A DNA stretch of 64,000 nucleotides, from assembly GCF_020421205.1 (NCBI RefSeq), contig NZ_JAIZZH010000003.1, positions 372,001 through 436,000 of the forward strand, given 5' to 3'. This DNA comes from Hymenobacter pini (GTDB lineage: Bacteria; Bacteroidota; Bacteroidia; Cytophagales; Hymenobacteraceae). Shown here piece by piece: positions 51,836-60,833 of the stretch. The notes below the pieces were generated by a model. That model was not told where the DNA came from, made no database searches, and saw only the letters and a program-made list of their open reading frames with translations. The translations under genes were made by a program, and so were the position numbers. How positions within the stretch are numbered: position 1 is the stretch's first letter; the number at the start of each line of letters is the position of its first letter.

Positions 51836-53566
51836 ATGAAGCAGCTCTATAGCGGACTACTTCTGGTGATGCTGGGGGGCTTGCTGCACGCCTGCACCTC
51901 CCCCTCTTCACCTTCTACCACTGGCACCGTTCGCATCCGCTGGGCCCGGGACCCCGAGAACCTCGACCCCTTTGTAGTGGGTAACCCCAGCGCCTACGAA
52001 GTGGCTAACCTGACGCACTGCAGCCTGCTGATGGGCCGCGAATCAGTGCACGATTTCGTGCCCTGGCTGGCAGAAGACTTCCCAACGGTAGACCGCAGCA
52101 ATGACTCGCTGCTGCTGATCAGCTACCGAATCCGTCCGGAGGCTACCTGGGACAACGGCGCGCCCGTGCTAGCCCAGGATGTGGCTCTGACGCTGAAGAC
52201 GATGTACTGCGCTGGCCTTCCCACTGAAGGCGCGCAGGCCATGGTTGGCTTTATTCGGGATATTCGGCTGGATGCTGCTGATGCCCGCCGGTTTACGCTG
52301 GTGTGCGCTGGTAAATCGCCAGAACATATCCGCTCTTCGGGAGATTTTTCGGTGCTGCCGGAATATATACTGGACCCCAAGGGCTCGTTGCGCCGCACCT
52401 CCCTGGCTACCGTGCGGCTGCAACCAAGGCTGCCGGCTATGCAAGCCTTGAGCCAGCGCTACTTGGCCCTGCAGGTGGCCCGCTACCCGGCCCGCTTGCC
52501 GGGCTGCGGCCCTTACCGGCTCACGGCCTGGCAAAATGGGCGCTACCTCACGCTCACCCGCAAGAAAAGATGGTGGGCCGATGGCCTGACGGCAGTTCCG
52601 CCGCAGTTGCAGGCTTACCCAGCTACGCTTACCTATCAGATTATTCCGGATGCGGCTACGGCCACGCTGGCGTTGCGCCGGGGCGAGGTGGATGTATACT
52701 CGCTGATGCCGCCCGCCGAATTTGCCCGCCTGCAACAGTCCGAGACTGACCGGCAGCGGCTGAATTTTTACACGGCCGACTCATACGAGTTCCTCGCCGC
52801 CAGCTTTAACGTGCAGCGACCCTTGTTCCGGGATGCCATCACCCGCCGGGCGCTGAGCCTTCTTTTTGATGTACCCGCTTTGATTAAAGCCACGCAGCAG
52901 AATGAGGCGCTACCGAGTGCGGGCCTTATCAGCCCGCTCATGCACCCTTACTACAACGACAGCCTGCCGCTGCCCGCTTTCAACCCCGCTCAGGCTACCA
53001 AACTCCTGCAGCAGGCGGGCTGGCAGCGCCAGGCCACTGGCCGCTGGGTGCGGGCGAGTGCGGGCGGCACCAAGCAGACGTTGCGCTTCGGCGTAAGCTA
53101 CCGGGCGGGCGAACCAACTTTTGAAACCGTGGCCCTGCAGTTTCAGGCGGCCGCGGAGGCCTTGGGCATTGAGGTGGAGTTGCGCCCCACCGAACAGTCG
53201 GTGCTCAGCAATCAATTGCGGGCAGGCACCACCGATATGTCCATACGCAACTTGGCGGGCAACCCCTTCTCTTATGATTTCACCCCGGTACTTCACTCTC
53301 AGTGGGTTGGCGTAACCAATACCACGCGGTATGCATCACCGGTTACGGACCGCCTGATTGAGCAGATTACCAGCACGGAGGACACGGCACTGAAAACCCG
53401 CTTATTGCGCAAATTTCAGCGCATTATGGCGGCGGAAGTACCATTCCGGGTGCTGTATTTTCTGCGGTATAGAGTGGCGGCATCCAAGCGGCTGCAGGTG
53501 CCCGTTACCGGTATTAAACCAGGATACGAAGCGGCCCGGATTCGGCCGGCGGCTTCTTCACGCTAG
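51836..53566 (+). CDS. Oligopeptide-type ABC transporter substrate-binding lipoprotein
   Basis: 576 residues, family SBP_bac_5 (OppA/DppA/NikA). Lipoprotein signal ending in GGLLHAC (Cys near 20). Family marks: TVRIRWARDPENLDPFVVGN at the start, LAEDFPTVDRSNDSLLLISYRIRPEATWDNGAPVLAQDVALTLK, and a C-terminal ILYFLRYRVAAS-like region. It would catch a peptide (or a nickel complex) outside the inner membrane; in a lipoprotein-anchored form it may reach the periplasmic face. 71 bp behind the repeat-peptide gene, no clear terminator between, so the two may be co-transcribed. Followed after 5 bp by the first permease. Confidence 0.9.
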   Translation: MKQLYSGLLLVMLGGLLHACTSPSSPSTTGTVRIRWARDPENLDPFVVGNPSAYEVANLTHCSLLMGRESVHDFVPWLAEDFPTVDRSNDSLLLISYRIRPEATWDNGAPVLAQDVALTLKTMYCAGLPTEGAQAMVGFIRDIRLDAADARRFTLVCAGKSPEHIRSSGDFSVLPEYILDPKGSLRRTSLATVRLQPRLPAMQALSQRYLALQVARYPARLPGCGPYRLTAWQNGRYLTLTRKKRWWADGLTAVPPQLQAYPATLTYQIIPDAATATLALRRGEVDVYSLMPPAEFARLQQSETDRQRLNFYTADSYEFLAASFNVQRPLFRDAITRRALSLLFDVPALIKATQQNEALPSAGLISPLMHPYYNDSLPLPAFNPAQATKLLQQAGWQRQATGRWVRASAGGTKQTLRFGVSYRAGEPTFETVALQFQAAAEALGIEVELRPTEQSVLSNQLRAGTTDMSIRNLAGNPFSYDFTPVLHSQWVGVTNTTRYASPVTDRLIEQITSTEDTALKTRLLRKFQRIMAAEVPFRVLYFLRYRVAASKRLQVPVTGIKPGYEAARIRPAASSR

Positions 53567-53571
53567 CCGGT

Positions 53572-54606
53572 ATGCACTGCAGCATGCTATTACGGCACCT
53601 ACTCCGAACAATTGGCACGGCCGCCCTCACACTGTCGGTGCTGTTCTTGCTGAGCCACGCTGCTATTGAGCCCACCACCCTGCTGCAGAACACGCTGGAC
53701 AGTTCGGCCCGGCCCGGTAACGAGGCCCAGCTTCCGGGCGTTATGGCGCAGTTGCTGCACCGCTACGGGCTGGATGCTCCGCTGTTTTACGTGGGCTGGC
53801 AACAGGGGCAAGGCTGGCAATGGCACGGTTTACACAATCAATACCATACCTGGCTAACCCAACTAGTGCACGGGAACCTGGGCTACTCGTACCGCGCCGA
53901 CGCCCCCGTGACCGAGCTGATGGCCCAAGCGCTCCGGTACACACTGCCCCTTACCCTGTTGGCGGCCACCTTGAGCGTGCTGCTGGCACTGAGCGCCACC
54001 ATGGCCGTGGGCTTCCGGCCGGTGGCCCGGCGCTGGTTTTTGCGGGTTGCGCACGTGCTGCAAGGCCTGCCCCTCTTTCTATTGGCCCTTGGGCTGCTGT
54101 TGCTACTGGCCAACCCCGATGCTTTTGATTGGTTTCCGGCGTTTGGCTTGGGCCCGGATGATGTCTCCGCCAGCTCCCCTGTGCAGTTACTGTATCACTT
54201 GGCGTTGCCCACGGCAAGCTTGGTACTCGGCAGTTTTCCCGGCTTGGCTATTCAACTGGATGGCGCCCTGCAACAAGAGCTAACCCGGCCATACATAGCC
54301 ACCGCCCGAGCCAAAGGCGCGTCCGCCAACCGGGTAATATGGCAACACGCACTGCGCAATGCCTTGCTGCCGGTGGTCACGCTCCTCACCGATTTGCTGC
54401 CCGCCATTGTGGCCGGCGCAGTGGTAGTAGAGGTGGTATTTGCCTTACCCGGCATGGGCCGCCTGATTACCGATGCGGCGGTAAACCAGGATATACCCGT
54501 GCTCCTAGGCACCGTAGGGTTAGTTGCCGTAGTACGCCTCCTGTCCCAGCTCGCGGCAGATGTGCTTTATCCGGTTCTTGACCCACGCTTGCGCTCCGCA
54601 GCATGA
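53572..54606 (+). CDS. ABC peptide transporter permease, DppB type
   Basis: 344 residues with about six membrane helices (a first one near 10-30, then from about 125) and a periplasmic insert between helices 1 and 2. The EAA loop that docks on the ATPase is present: RPYIATARAKGASANRVIWQHALRNALLPV. It has the length and order of DppB/OppB/NikB permeases. It overlaps the next permease by the four bases ATGA. No ATPase gene (DppD/F) follows, so the transporter must borrow ATPase subunits encoded elsewhere. Confidence 0.9.
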   Translation: MHCSMLLRHLLRTIGTAALTLSVLFLLSHAAIEPTTLLQNTLDSSARPGNEAQLPGVMAQLLHRYGLDAPLFYVGWQQGQGWQWHGLHNQYHTWLTQLVHGNLGYSYRADAPVTELMAQALRYTLPLTLLAATLSVLLALSATMAVGFRPVARRWFLRVAHVLQGLPLFLLALGLLLLLANPDAFDWFPAFGLGPDDVSASSPVQLLYHLALPTASLVLGSFPGLAIQLDGALQQELTRPYIATARAKGASANRVIWQHALRNALLPVVTLLTDLLPAIVAGAVVVEVVFALPGMGRLITDAAVNQDIPVLLGTVGLVAVVRLLSQLAADVLYPVLDPRLRSAA

Positions 54607-55562
54607 GGTACTACCACCTATTTCAGCGGCACTGGCTCGCAACGGGCTGGCTGAGCCTCGTGTTACTGGCAGCTCTGTCGGCTCCCACTGCGCACGTAGT
54701 GCCGGATTTGCAGCACGTGAATGCCTCCTCTTTTCAGCCGCCGCACTGGCTGGGCACTACTCCGCAGGGCCTGGACGTAGCCAAAAGCCTGTGGCAAGGG
54801 GCCCGTACGGTAGTCACGGTGAGCGTTCCAGCGGCGTTGCTTACCCTACTGCTCGGGGCTGGTTTGGGCGGCGCAGCCGGGTTTTGGGGCGATACGCGCC
54901 TACGAGTTGCTCGGGGGCCGCTGGGGGTTGCGGTGCTTGGTTTGCTAGCCGCCATTGTGAGTATTCCCTACAGCTACAACATGGCTTTTAGCTGCCTATG
55001 TGTAGCGGTACTGGCGGTGGCGGTGGGAGCATGGCAAGCAGCCCGGTCACGCTCCACCTCATGGGCCCTGCCCATCGACAGCCTAGTATTGGGGTTGATT
55101 TCAGTATTAAACTCGGTGCCGCTGCTGGTGCTGGTAGTGGCTGTGGCGGCCGTACAGCGCCCTTCCGTGGCGGGTGTGGTGGCATTGCTTAGTGGTACCT
55201 GCTGGCCCACTCCCGCCCGCCTGGCACGAGCCACCACCTTGCAAATCAATCATTTGACTTACGTAGAAGCCGCCCGCAGCAGTGGTATTTCCGTCTCTCG
55301 GCTACTGTGGCACCATATTGGCCCCAATGCCTTACCGGTGCTGTTGGTTCGTTTTCCTTCTACCGTGGCCGTGCTTATTAGCCTGGAAACCACGCTGTCT
55401 TTCCTCGGAATCGGCTTGCCGCCACACATGCCCAGTTGGGGTAGGTTACTGGCAGCAGTGCGGCAAGCCCCTGCTGATTGGTGGCTATTACTCTGGCCAG
55501 GGCTAGCTGTTGTGCTTACCATTCTAAGCCTGCACCGGCTCGTATCCAGCAAATCGGCCTAG
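54603..55562 (+). CDS. ABC peptide transporter permease, DppC type
   Basis: 319 residues, about six membrane helices, with the DppC/OppC-type start (a basic N-terminus, one helix, a loop with the motif HWLGTTPQGLDVAKSLWQGAR, corresponding to the usual HxLGTDxxGRD) and an EAA loop YVEAARSSGISVSRLLWHHIGPNALPVLL. Last gene of the operon. The ATGA overlap with the upstream permease points to coupled translation. Behind it comes 449 bp without a gene, starting with a copy of the ATGTCACAATTTT motif. Confidence 0.9.
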   Translation: MRYYHLFQRHWLATGWLSLVLLAALSAPTAHVVPDLQHVNASSFQPPHWLGTTPQGLDVAKSLWQGARTVVTVSVPAALLTLLLGAGLGGAAGFWGDTRLRVARGPLGVAVLGLLAAIVSIPYSYNMAFSCLCVAVLAVAVGAWQAARSRSTSWALPIDSLVLGLISVLNSVPLLVLVVAVAAVQRPSVAGVVALLSGTCWPTPARLARATTLQINHLTYVEAARSSGISVSRLLWHHIGPNALPVLLVRFPSTVAVLISLETTLSFLGIGLPPHMPSWGRLLAAVRQAPADWWLLLWPGLAVVLTILSLHRLVSSKSA

Positions 55563-56011
55563 TAAATGACCAATGTTGATGTCACAATTTTCTAATAAAA
55601 CGCACCTCTACATAAGCTCGTTTATGCCTTATTACTTTCAATAATCTGATTACTAAGCGAAATAGGACTAAGCAGAAGTTCCCACCTTATTTAAGCACTA
55701 TAATTTCCTTCGTAATCAAAGGTCACATTTATAACAAAACTGTCCTTTACAACACGTATTTCAGCCCCTAATATTGTCATATCGGAACGGGACGCGGGGA
55801 AAAGCCCGGCGAGTTCTGAAGACAGTTTTTCTGTTGGCAAAGCACTTTGCTTGCTGGTTGCAGTTAAAACTGGTCATCACCAATCCGGTGATGTTGACAA
55901 GATTTTTTGTGTAAGGAGCCCGGCGGCTGCTCGCCATTGGTTCCGTTGCACCCAGGTTGTTGCAATAGGTGTGTGAAAACCCCGCGGACATTGTCTGCGG
56001 GTTTTTTGCGT
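55563..56011. other. 449-bp region behind the permease operon, possible control sites
   Basis: It starts with ATGTCACAATTTT (55579-55591, identical to 51243-51255), followed by an AT-rich stretch with CACCTCTACATAAG and TTTATGCCTTATTAC, a GGTCACATTT at 55731, and a small hairpin CATCACC/GGTGATG at 55876-55893. The end is a terminator for the convergent gene. An open 76-codon frame on the minus strand overlaps these and has no support. I see no second copy of the repeat-peptide. Confidence 0.5.
55976..56007 (-). terminator. Terminator of the RmlD-like gene
   Basis: AAAACCCCGC / GCGGGTTTTTT hairpin directly behind the stop codon on the minus strand. Confidence 0.75.
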
Positions 56012-56917
56012 TTATAGCAGCTCCGTTTGTTGGGCCACCAGCGCAATGCCATCGGCAAAGGAATGCGGCTGATACCCCAGCTCCCGTTGCGCTTTTTCGA
56101 TGATAAAGCCGGTGCGCAGCGGCCGGCGGGCAGGCTGCGAGAAGGTATTGGCATCTACCGCCGTAATCAGGCTCGCATCCAGTCCAAAATAGGCCGCCAC
56201 CTGTAAGGCCATTTGGTACGGCGTCAATAGCTCGGCTCCACTCAAATGATAAATACCCGTGGCGTTGCGCTGGGCAGCCAGCCAGCAGCCCGCCGCCAAA
56301 TCTTCGACCAGCGTGGGCGTACGTACTTGGTCGTTGACGACGTTGATGGCTTTACCGGCCCGCAAGGAGTCGCGCACCCACGTCACAATATTGGTGCGGC
56401 CGTAGTCGTGGGCCGTGCCATACACCAGCACAGTGCGCAGAATGGCCCAGGGCACGGCGCAGGCCTGCACTAATTGCTCGGCTGCTACTTTGCTCTGGCC
56501 GTAGAAATTGACGGGGGCCGGTTGGGCAGCTTCGTCGAGCGGGCCGGTTTCGCCGCTGAATATGAAATCAGTGCTCAGGTGGAGCAGATGCACGTGGTAC
56601 TGCTCACAAACCGCAACCAAGTTGGCTACGGCCGTTACATTCTGCTGCCAGCAGCTGGCTTGGTTCAACTCACACTCATCCACGTGGGTCATGGCTGCTG
56701 TGTGAATGAGATGGGTGGGGCGCTCCTGCGCAATTACTTGTTGCACCTGCGCGGCATCGGTAACGTCCAGCGTCACAAACCGCACCTCGGGATACACAGC
56801 GGCCAGCTTATTGACACCGCGGGAAGTAGCTACCAACTCCACACCGGGCTCATCCCGCAGCCGGGCTACCAGCTTCTGCCCCAACAGGCCATTGGAGCCG
56901 GTTACCAGAATTTTCAT
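56012..56917 (-). CDS. dTDP-4-dehydrorhamnose reductase-like SDR
   Basis: 301 residues, a short-chain dehydrogenase of the extended type: NAD(P)-binding GSNGLLGQ (about 7-14), the catalytic YGQSK (Tyr and Lys, about 140-144), LSTDFIFSG before it, and RTVLVYG after it. This order is that of RmlD (dTDP-4-dehydrorhamnose reductase), but rmlA, rmlB and rmlC are absent here, so the sugar cannot be fixed. It fits surface polysaccharide synthesis. 13 bp downstream of the cyclophilin gene, so probably co-transcribed with it. Confidence 0.87.
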   Translation of the reverse strand: MKILVTGSNGLLGQKLVARLRDEPGVELVATSRGVNKLAAVYPEVRFVTLDVTDAAQVQQVIAQERPTHLIHTAAMTHVDECELNQASCWQQNVTAVANLVAVCEQYHVHLLHLSTDFIFSGETGPLDEAAQPAPVNFYGQSKVAAEQLVQACAVPWAILRTVLVYGTAHDYGRTNIVTWVRDSLRAGKAINVVNDQVRTPTLVEDLAAGCWLAAQRNATGIYHLSGAELLTPYQMALQVAAYFGLDASLITAVDANTFSQPARRPLRTGFIIEKAQRELGYQPHSFADGIALVAQQTELL

Positions 56918-56930
56918 AGCCGAAAGCGCC

Positions 56931-57572
56931 TTAATATTGGTAGCCGTAGAGCTCCGTGATTTTCTTTTTCTTGAGCTTTTCCACCTTCACAGTCATCTTG
57001 ATGTCCGTAACGGGGCGGTTCCGCTCGGCGGTGGGCTGCTGCACAATTTTATCCACCACGTCCTGCCCACTGATAACCTGCCCGAATACGGTATATTGGC
57101 CGTTGAGGTGAGGCGTGCCCTGCGGATTCTGCACGATGTAGAACTGCGAAGCGCTGCTCTGGCGCTGGGGATTCACAAAATCGGGGGTGCGGGCGGCGGC
57201 CACGGCTCCACGCTTGTGGGTGAGGTCCGGACGAATTTCGGCCGGAATGCGCTGTTCGTCGGCCTGGCCGGCGCCGTCGTTATTGGGGTCGTCGTCCTTG
57301 GAGTTGGCGTCGCCGCCCTGAACCATGAAGCCCGGGATAATGCGGTGAAACGTGGTACCATTGTAAAACCCACTCTGGGCCAGTTTCAGGAAGTTGGCCT
57401 TGTGCAGCGGCGTTTCATCGAACAGAACCAGCCGGATGTCGCCCTGAGGCGTGCTGATGGTTACAACTTCGTCCTTACGGCTTTTGCGGGGCTTTTTGGC
57501 GGCGTGGGCCGTGGATACCACCACCCCCAGCAGCACGCTCATCAACAGGGCATGGCGCAGCAGATTACGCAT
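56931..57572 (-). CDS. Peptidyl-prolyl cis-trans isomerase, cyclophilin type, exported
   Basis: 213 residues. A signal peptide (MRNLLRHALLMSVLLGVVVSTAHA) puts it in the periplasm. Cyclophilin signatures: NFLKLAQSGFYNGTTFHRIIPGFMVQGGD (with the catalytic Arg in FHRIIPGFM), SSASQFYIV and LNGQYTVFGQV. It helps fold proteins by isomerising proline bonds. A lysine-rich stretch follows the signal. Upstream gene of the pair with the RmlD-like reductase. Confidence 0.93.
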   Translation of the reverse strand: MRNLLRHALLMSVLLGVVVSTAHAAKKPRKSRKDEVVTISTPQGDIRLVLFDETPLHKANFLKLAQSGFYNGTTFHRIIPGFMVQGGDANSKDDDPNNDGAGQADEQRIPAEIRPDLTHKRGAVAAARTPDFVNPQRQSSASQFYIVQNPQGTPHLNGQYTVFGQVISGQDVVDKIVQQPTAERNRPVTDIKMTVKVEKLKKKKITELYGYQY

Positions 57573-57733
57573 TATTCATCAACTAAAAAGTGAGGGAATG
57601 GAGCCGAAAATACACGCTTTTGCGCGCACACGCGCTATTTGTGCAGCTCGCCCTTAGATTCAAAACTGTTTTTATCGGCAAAAATGCGGGGGCTGCGTAT
57701 GTTGAGCAACCTCATCTGTTTCTCTAGCACCTT

Positions 57734-58357
57734 ATGACATCACCTCTCCCCTCTGCAACTCGCTCCCATTGGTTTCCCAAACTGCTGCTGCTGGTGTATT
57801 TCATTGAATTCGTAGCCCTGGGCATCAACCCCACTGACCGGGGCACGTGGTGGGCCGAGAATATTCCGATACTGCTAATTGTGGTTGCGCTGGTGGTGCT
57901 GTACGTGCGGGGTGTGCGGTTTTCGAACCTGGCCTATGCCCTGATGAGCGTGCTGATTTTTATGCACACCGTGGGCGGGCACTACACGTTTGAGAAAGTG
58001 CCGTTCGACTGGTTCAACCACCTGTTTGGCTTCAAGCGCAACATGTACGACCGGGTGGCGCATTTCTCGGTGGGTTTCTACGCCTACGCCCTCATCGAGT
58101 ACACCGACCAGCGCGACCTTATCCGGAGCCGTTTTCTGAGCTACCTGCTGCCGCTGTGCGTGATTGGCACCGTGGCCATGAGCTATGAGCTGATTGAATG
58201 GGTGTACGCCGAGCTGGCCGGCGGCGACGCGGGAGCCGCCTTCCTGGGCAGCCAGGGCGACATCTGGGACGCGCAAAAGGACATGCTGGCCGATACCAGC
58301 GGGGCCGTGTTTGCGCTGATTCTGTACGCGCTGTTTGGTCGGGGGAAAACCGAGTAA
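57734..58357 (+). CDS. DUF2238 (YjdF-like) membrane protein
   Basis: 207 residues with about five to six membrane helices. The family signature is seen: HTVGGHYTFEKVPF, followed by NMYDRVAHFSVGFYAYALIEY and GDIWDAQKDMLADTSGAVFALILY, with conserved Asp, His and Glu in the membrane. YjdF-like proteins are widespread, with unknown function. Single gene; a hairpin separates it from the convergent hemC. Confidence 0.88.
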   Translation: MTSPLPSATRSHWFPKLLLLVYFIEFVALGINPTDRGTWWAENIPILLIVVALVVLYVRGVRFSNLAYALMSVLIFMHTVGGHYTFEKVPFDWFNHLFGFKRNMYDRVAHFSVGFYAYALIEYTDQRDLIRSRFLSYLLPLCVIGTVAMSYELIEWVYAELAGGDAGAAFLGSQGDIWDAQKDMLADTSGAVFALILYALFGRGKTE

Positions 58358-58370
58358 CCGAACGAAACCC

Positions 58371-58460
58371 GTTATCCTAAGCATAGCAAAGGACCTTACC
58401 GCGCCCTGAATAAATCGTTCACGCGCAGTAAGGTCCTTTGCTGTGTGTACCCAGGATAAC
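58371..58460. terminator. Bidirectional hairpin, two-part stem
   Basis: Outer GTTATCCT/AGGATAAC, then an inner perfect 14-bp stem GCAAAGGACCTTAC/GTAAGGTCCTTTGC, between convergent genes. Confidence 0.65.
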
Positions 58461-58473
58461 AGCTGTACCTCTA

Positions 58474-59412
58474 CTACTCTGCCCGCTCGCGCCGGATATC
58501 GTCCAGGATTTGCTGACCACCGCGGGTAAGGATGGTTTCGGCTACTTGGGTGCCCAGGATTTCGGCTTCAGCTAGGGCGGCCGAGCGGGTTTCTTCCAGG
58601 AACTGCTGCCCGTCGAGGCTGATGAGGCCGGCGTGGAGCTGCACGGTGGAGCCATCGGGGCTGAGGGTGGCCAGGGCGAAGCTGGGGATGCTGCAGCCGC
58701 CTTCCATGGTGCGCAGGTAAGCACGCTCGGCCTGCAGGCACACGTGGGTGGCCGCGTGGTCGAGGATGCGGTGCAGTTCGGCTTTGAGGGCCGGCTCCAG
58801 GTTGCGGGCGCACTCAATGGCTACGCTGCCCTGGCCGGTGGCCGGGATAAACTGCGTTTCGGGCAGCACATGGCGGATGAGGCCGTCGTACTCCATGCGG
58901 TGCACGCCGGCGTAGGCCAGCACCAGGGCGTGGTATTGACCTTCTTCGAGCTTGCGCAGGCGGGTTTGCAGGTTGCCGCGGGCCTCAGCAGTGGTGGCGT
59001 TGGGCAGAAACCGGCGCAGCATGGCCTTGCGGCGGGTGCTGCTGGTGCCCAGCACCAGGTCGGGGCGGCGCAGGTCGAGGTCGGCATCGAAGCTTACCAC
59101 CACGTCGTTCACCCGCTCCCGTTCCATAAAGGCCAGCAGCTCCAGGTCGGCAGGGATGCTGCTTTGCACGTCTTTGGCGCTGTGCACGGCAATATCGATG
59201 TGGCCGGTGCGCAGGCTTTCTTCCAGCTCCTCGGTAAATACGCCCTTCGCCCCGATTTTATCCAGGGAGCGGTCCAGCACCACGTCGCCCTTGGTAGTGA
59301 TGATGACGATTTCGGGCTGCAGGCCGGCGGCCGTGAGAAGGTCGGCTACGTGGTGAGCCTGCCACAGCGCCAGCTTGCTGCCGCGGGTACCAATGCGAAT
59401 AGAAGTCTTCAA
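58474..59412 (-). CDS. hemC: Hydroxymethylbilane synthase
   Basis: 312 residues from a TTG at 59412 giving KTSIRIGTRGSKLALWQA, the usual start; a TTG at 59454 would add 14 residues. Active-site residues are present: the dipyrromethane-binding Cys in MEGGCSIPSF (about 240), substrate-binding Arg in GTSSTRRKAMLRRF, and DVQSSIPADLELLAFMERE with the catalytic Asp in HSAKDVQ. It joins four porphobilinogens into hydroxymethylbilane for heme. A TATCTTTG element lies upstream. Alone; other hem genes are absent. Confidence 0.92.
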   Translation of the reverse strand: MKTSIRIGTRGSKLALWQAHHVADLLTAAGLQPEIVIITTKGDVVLDRSLDKIGAKGVFTEELEESLRTGHIDIAVHSAKDVQSSIPADLELLAFMERERVNDVVVSFDADLDLRRPDLVLGTSSTRRKAMLRRFLPNATTAEARGNLQTRLRKLEEGQYHALVLAYAGVHRMEYDGLIRHVLPETQFIPATGQGSVAIECARNLEPALKAELHRILDHAATHVCLQAERAYLRTMEGGCSIPSFALATLSPDGSTVQLHAGLISLDGQQFLEETRSAALAEAEILGTQVAETILTRGGQQILDDIRRERAE

Positions 59413-59476
59413 CTTGGAAACGAATTCAGAAACTATGATACTTGGGAGCTGCAACAGCTCCGGGGCTTCGCCACTA

Positions 59477-59484
59477 CAAAGATA
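59477..59484 (-). promoter_or_regulatory. Putative -7 element of hemC
   Basis: TATCTTTG on the minus strand, exact TAnnTTTG, about 65 bases before the TTG start at 59412. Confidence 0.35.
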
Positions 59485-59606
59485 CGCGCCCCCGCCAAGC
59501 CCGCCGGCTATACAGTGTTTAGCAGCAGCTATACATATTTAGCAAATTGTATTTCTGTTGATTTCAGCCCATTAAGAGGCTTTTTCGTTGTTCAACACGG
59601 TATTTT

Positions 59607-60740
59607 TCACAGCCGCAGCAACTCGGCCACGCGCAGGGAAACATCCAGAAATACCATGCGGGGGTTGGCGTTGCGCTCCACGTGGTAGTGCGCCTCGTTG
59701 AGGGCTTCGGCCAGCTGCGGGGCATTGCGCGGGTGCACAAAGGAGCTGAAGCCTTTCACGAAGCCCTGCTCCTGCTGCGGCAGGTGGGGCACCAAGTGGG
59801 CATCGAGGCCATACAGCAGCACTTTGCGCACCAGCGTGAGGGCGTATTGCAGAAACTCCTTCTGGTTTTCGCGGCCCAGCTTTTGAAACTCGTCGCACTT
59901 GTCCAGCATATCGGCCACTTTATTGGCGTAGCAGGTGCGCATCCAAGCCACAAACAGGGCAAAGTAGTCGTGCTCCTCCTGACCGGCCGCCTGGGCAGCC
60001 AGGGCCGCGCCAATGTTGCCCTCGGTGAGCTGGGCCAACTGCCGAGCTTTTACTTCCGGAATGTGCTGCACGTCGCGCAGCCAGCTGGTCAGCTCCGGCT
60101 CGGGCAGGGCGCGCACCACCACCGGCTGCACCCGGCTGATGATGGTGGGCAGCAGTTGCTCGGGGGCGTAGCTCACCAGCAAAAACACGGTGGCGGGTGG
60201 CGGCTCCTCCAGCAGCTTCAGCACAGCGTTGGCCGCTGAAGGGTGCATCAGTTCGGGCAGCCAGATAACTACCAGCTTGAACCGGGCCTCGAACGCCTTG
60301 AGGCTCACCAGCCGCAGCAGGTTTATGCTTTCTTCTTTTGAAATGCTACCCTGCTTGTTTTCGGCCCCGATGTGCTGCATCCAGTCGTTGAGGCCCTGGT
60401 AGGGGTTGGGCAGGATAAACTCCCGCCACTCGGCCGCAAACTTACTGCTCACGCCATCCTTGGCTACGGCCTTGGTGGTAGTAACGGGCAGGATGAAGTT
60501 GAGGTCGGGGTGAACGAGCTTATCAATTTTCTGGCAGCTGGGGCAGCGGCCGCAGGAGTCGTCCGATTCCGGGGTGCGCTCCTCGCAGTTCAGAAATGCC
60601 GCATACGCCAGCGCCAACGCCAGCGCCGCCGAGCCCTCGGCCCCGCGAAACAGCTGGGCGTGGGCCACGTGGTTGCGCCGCACGCTGCCAATAAGCACCT
60701 GCTTTACCTGCTGCTGGCCGGGAATTTCGGAGAAACGCAT
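59607..60740 (-). CDS. holB: DNA polymerase III subunit delta prime
   Basis: 377 residues. It has the family's zinc-binding module (NCEERTPESDDSCGRCPSCQK), a degenerate Walker A (FRGAEGSAALALA), which is usual for delta prime as it does not bind ATP, and the clamp-loader segments NAVLKLLEEPPPATVFLLVSY and PTIISRVQPV (the SRC motif is altered to SRV). It works in the clamp loader with the other subunits to load the sliding clamp. Divergent from the frameshifted lipoprotein gene. Confidence 0.92.
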   Translation of the reverse strand: MRFSEIPGQQQVKQVLIGSVRRNHVAHAQLFRGAEGSAALALALAYAAFLNCEERTPESDDSCGRCPSCQKIDKLVHPDLNFILPVTTTKAVAKDGVSSKFAAEWREFILPNPYQGLNDWMQHIGAENKQGSISKEESINLLRLVSLKAFEARFKLVVIWLPELMHPSAANAVLKLLEEPPPATVFLLVSYAPEQLLPTIISRVQPVVVRALPEPELTSWLRDVQHIPEVKARQLAQLTEGNIGAALAAQAAGQEEHDYFALFVAWMRTCYANKVADMLDKCDEFQKLGRENQKEFLQYALTLVRKVLLYGLDAHLVPHLPQQEQGFVKGFSSFVHPRNAPQLAEALNEAHYHVERNANPRMVFLDVSLRVAELLRL

Positions 60741-60833
60741 GAGGCTTTAGTTATTGCTTGGTTTCAGAAATTTCTGATGCAACTTGTGCTACCAGATGGT
60801 CAGCCTTACGGAAAACGTCCAAATCAATAAGAT

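Noticed and set aside
55761..55991. 76-codon frame on the minus strand behind the permease operon
   Set aside because: Overlaps a terminator and a small hairpin, has no recognisable features and does not carry the peptide repeat.
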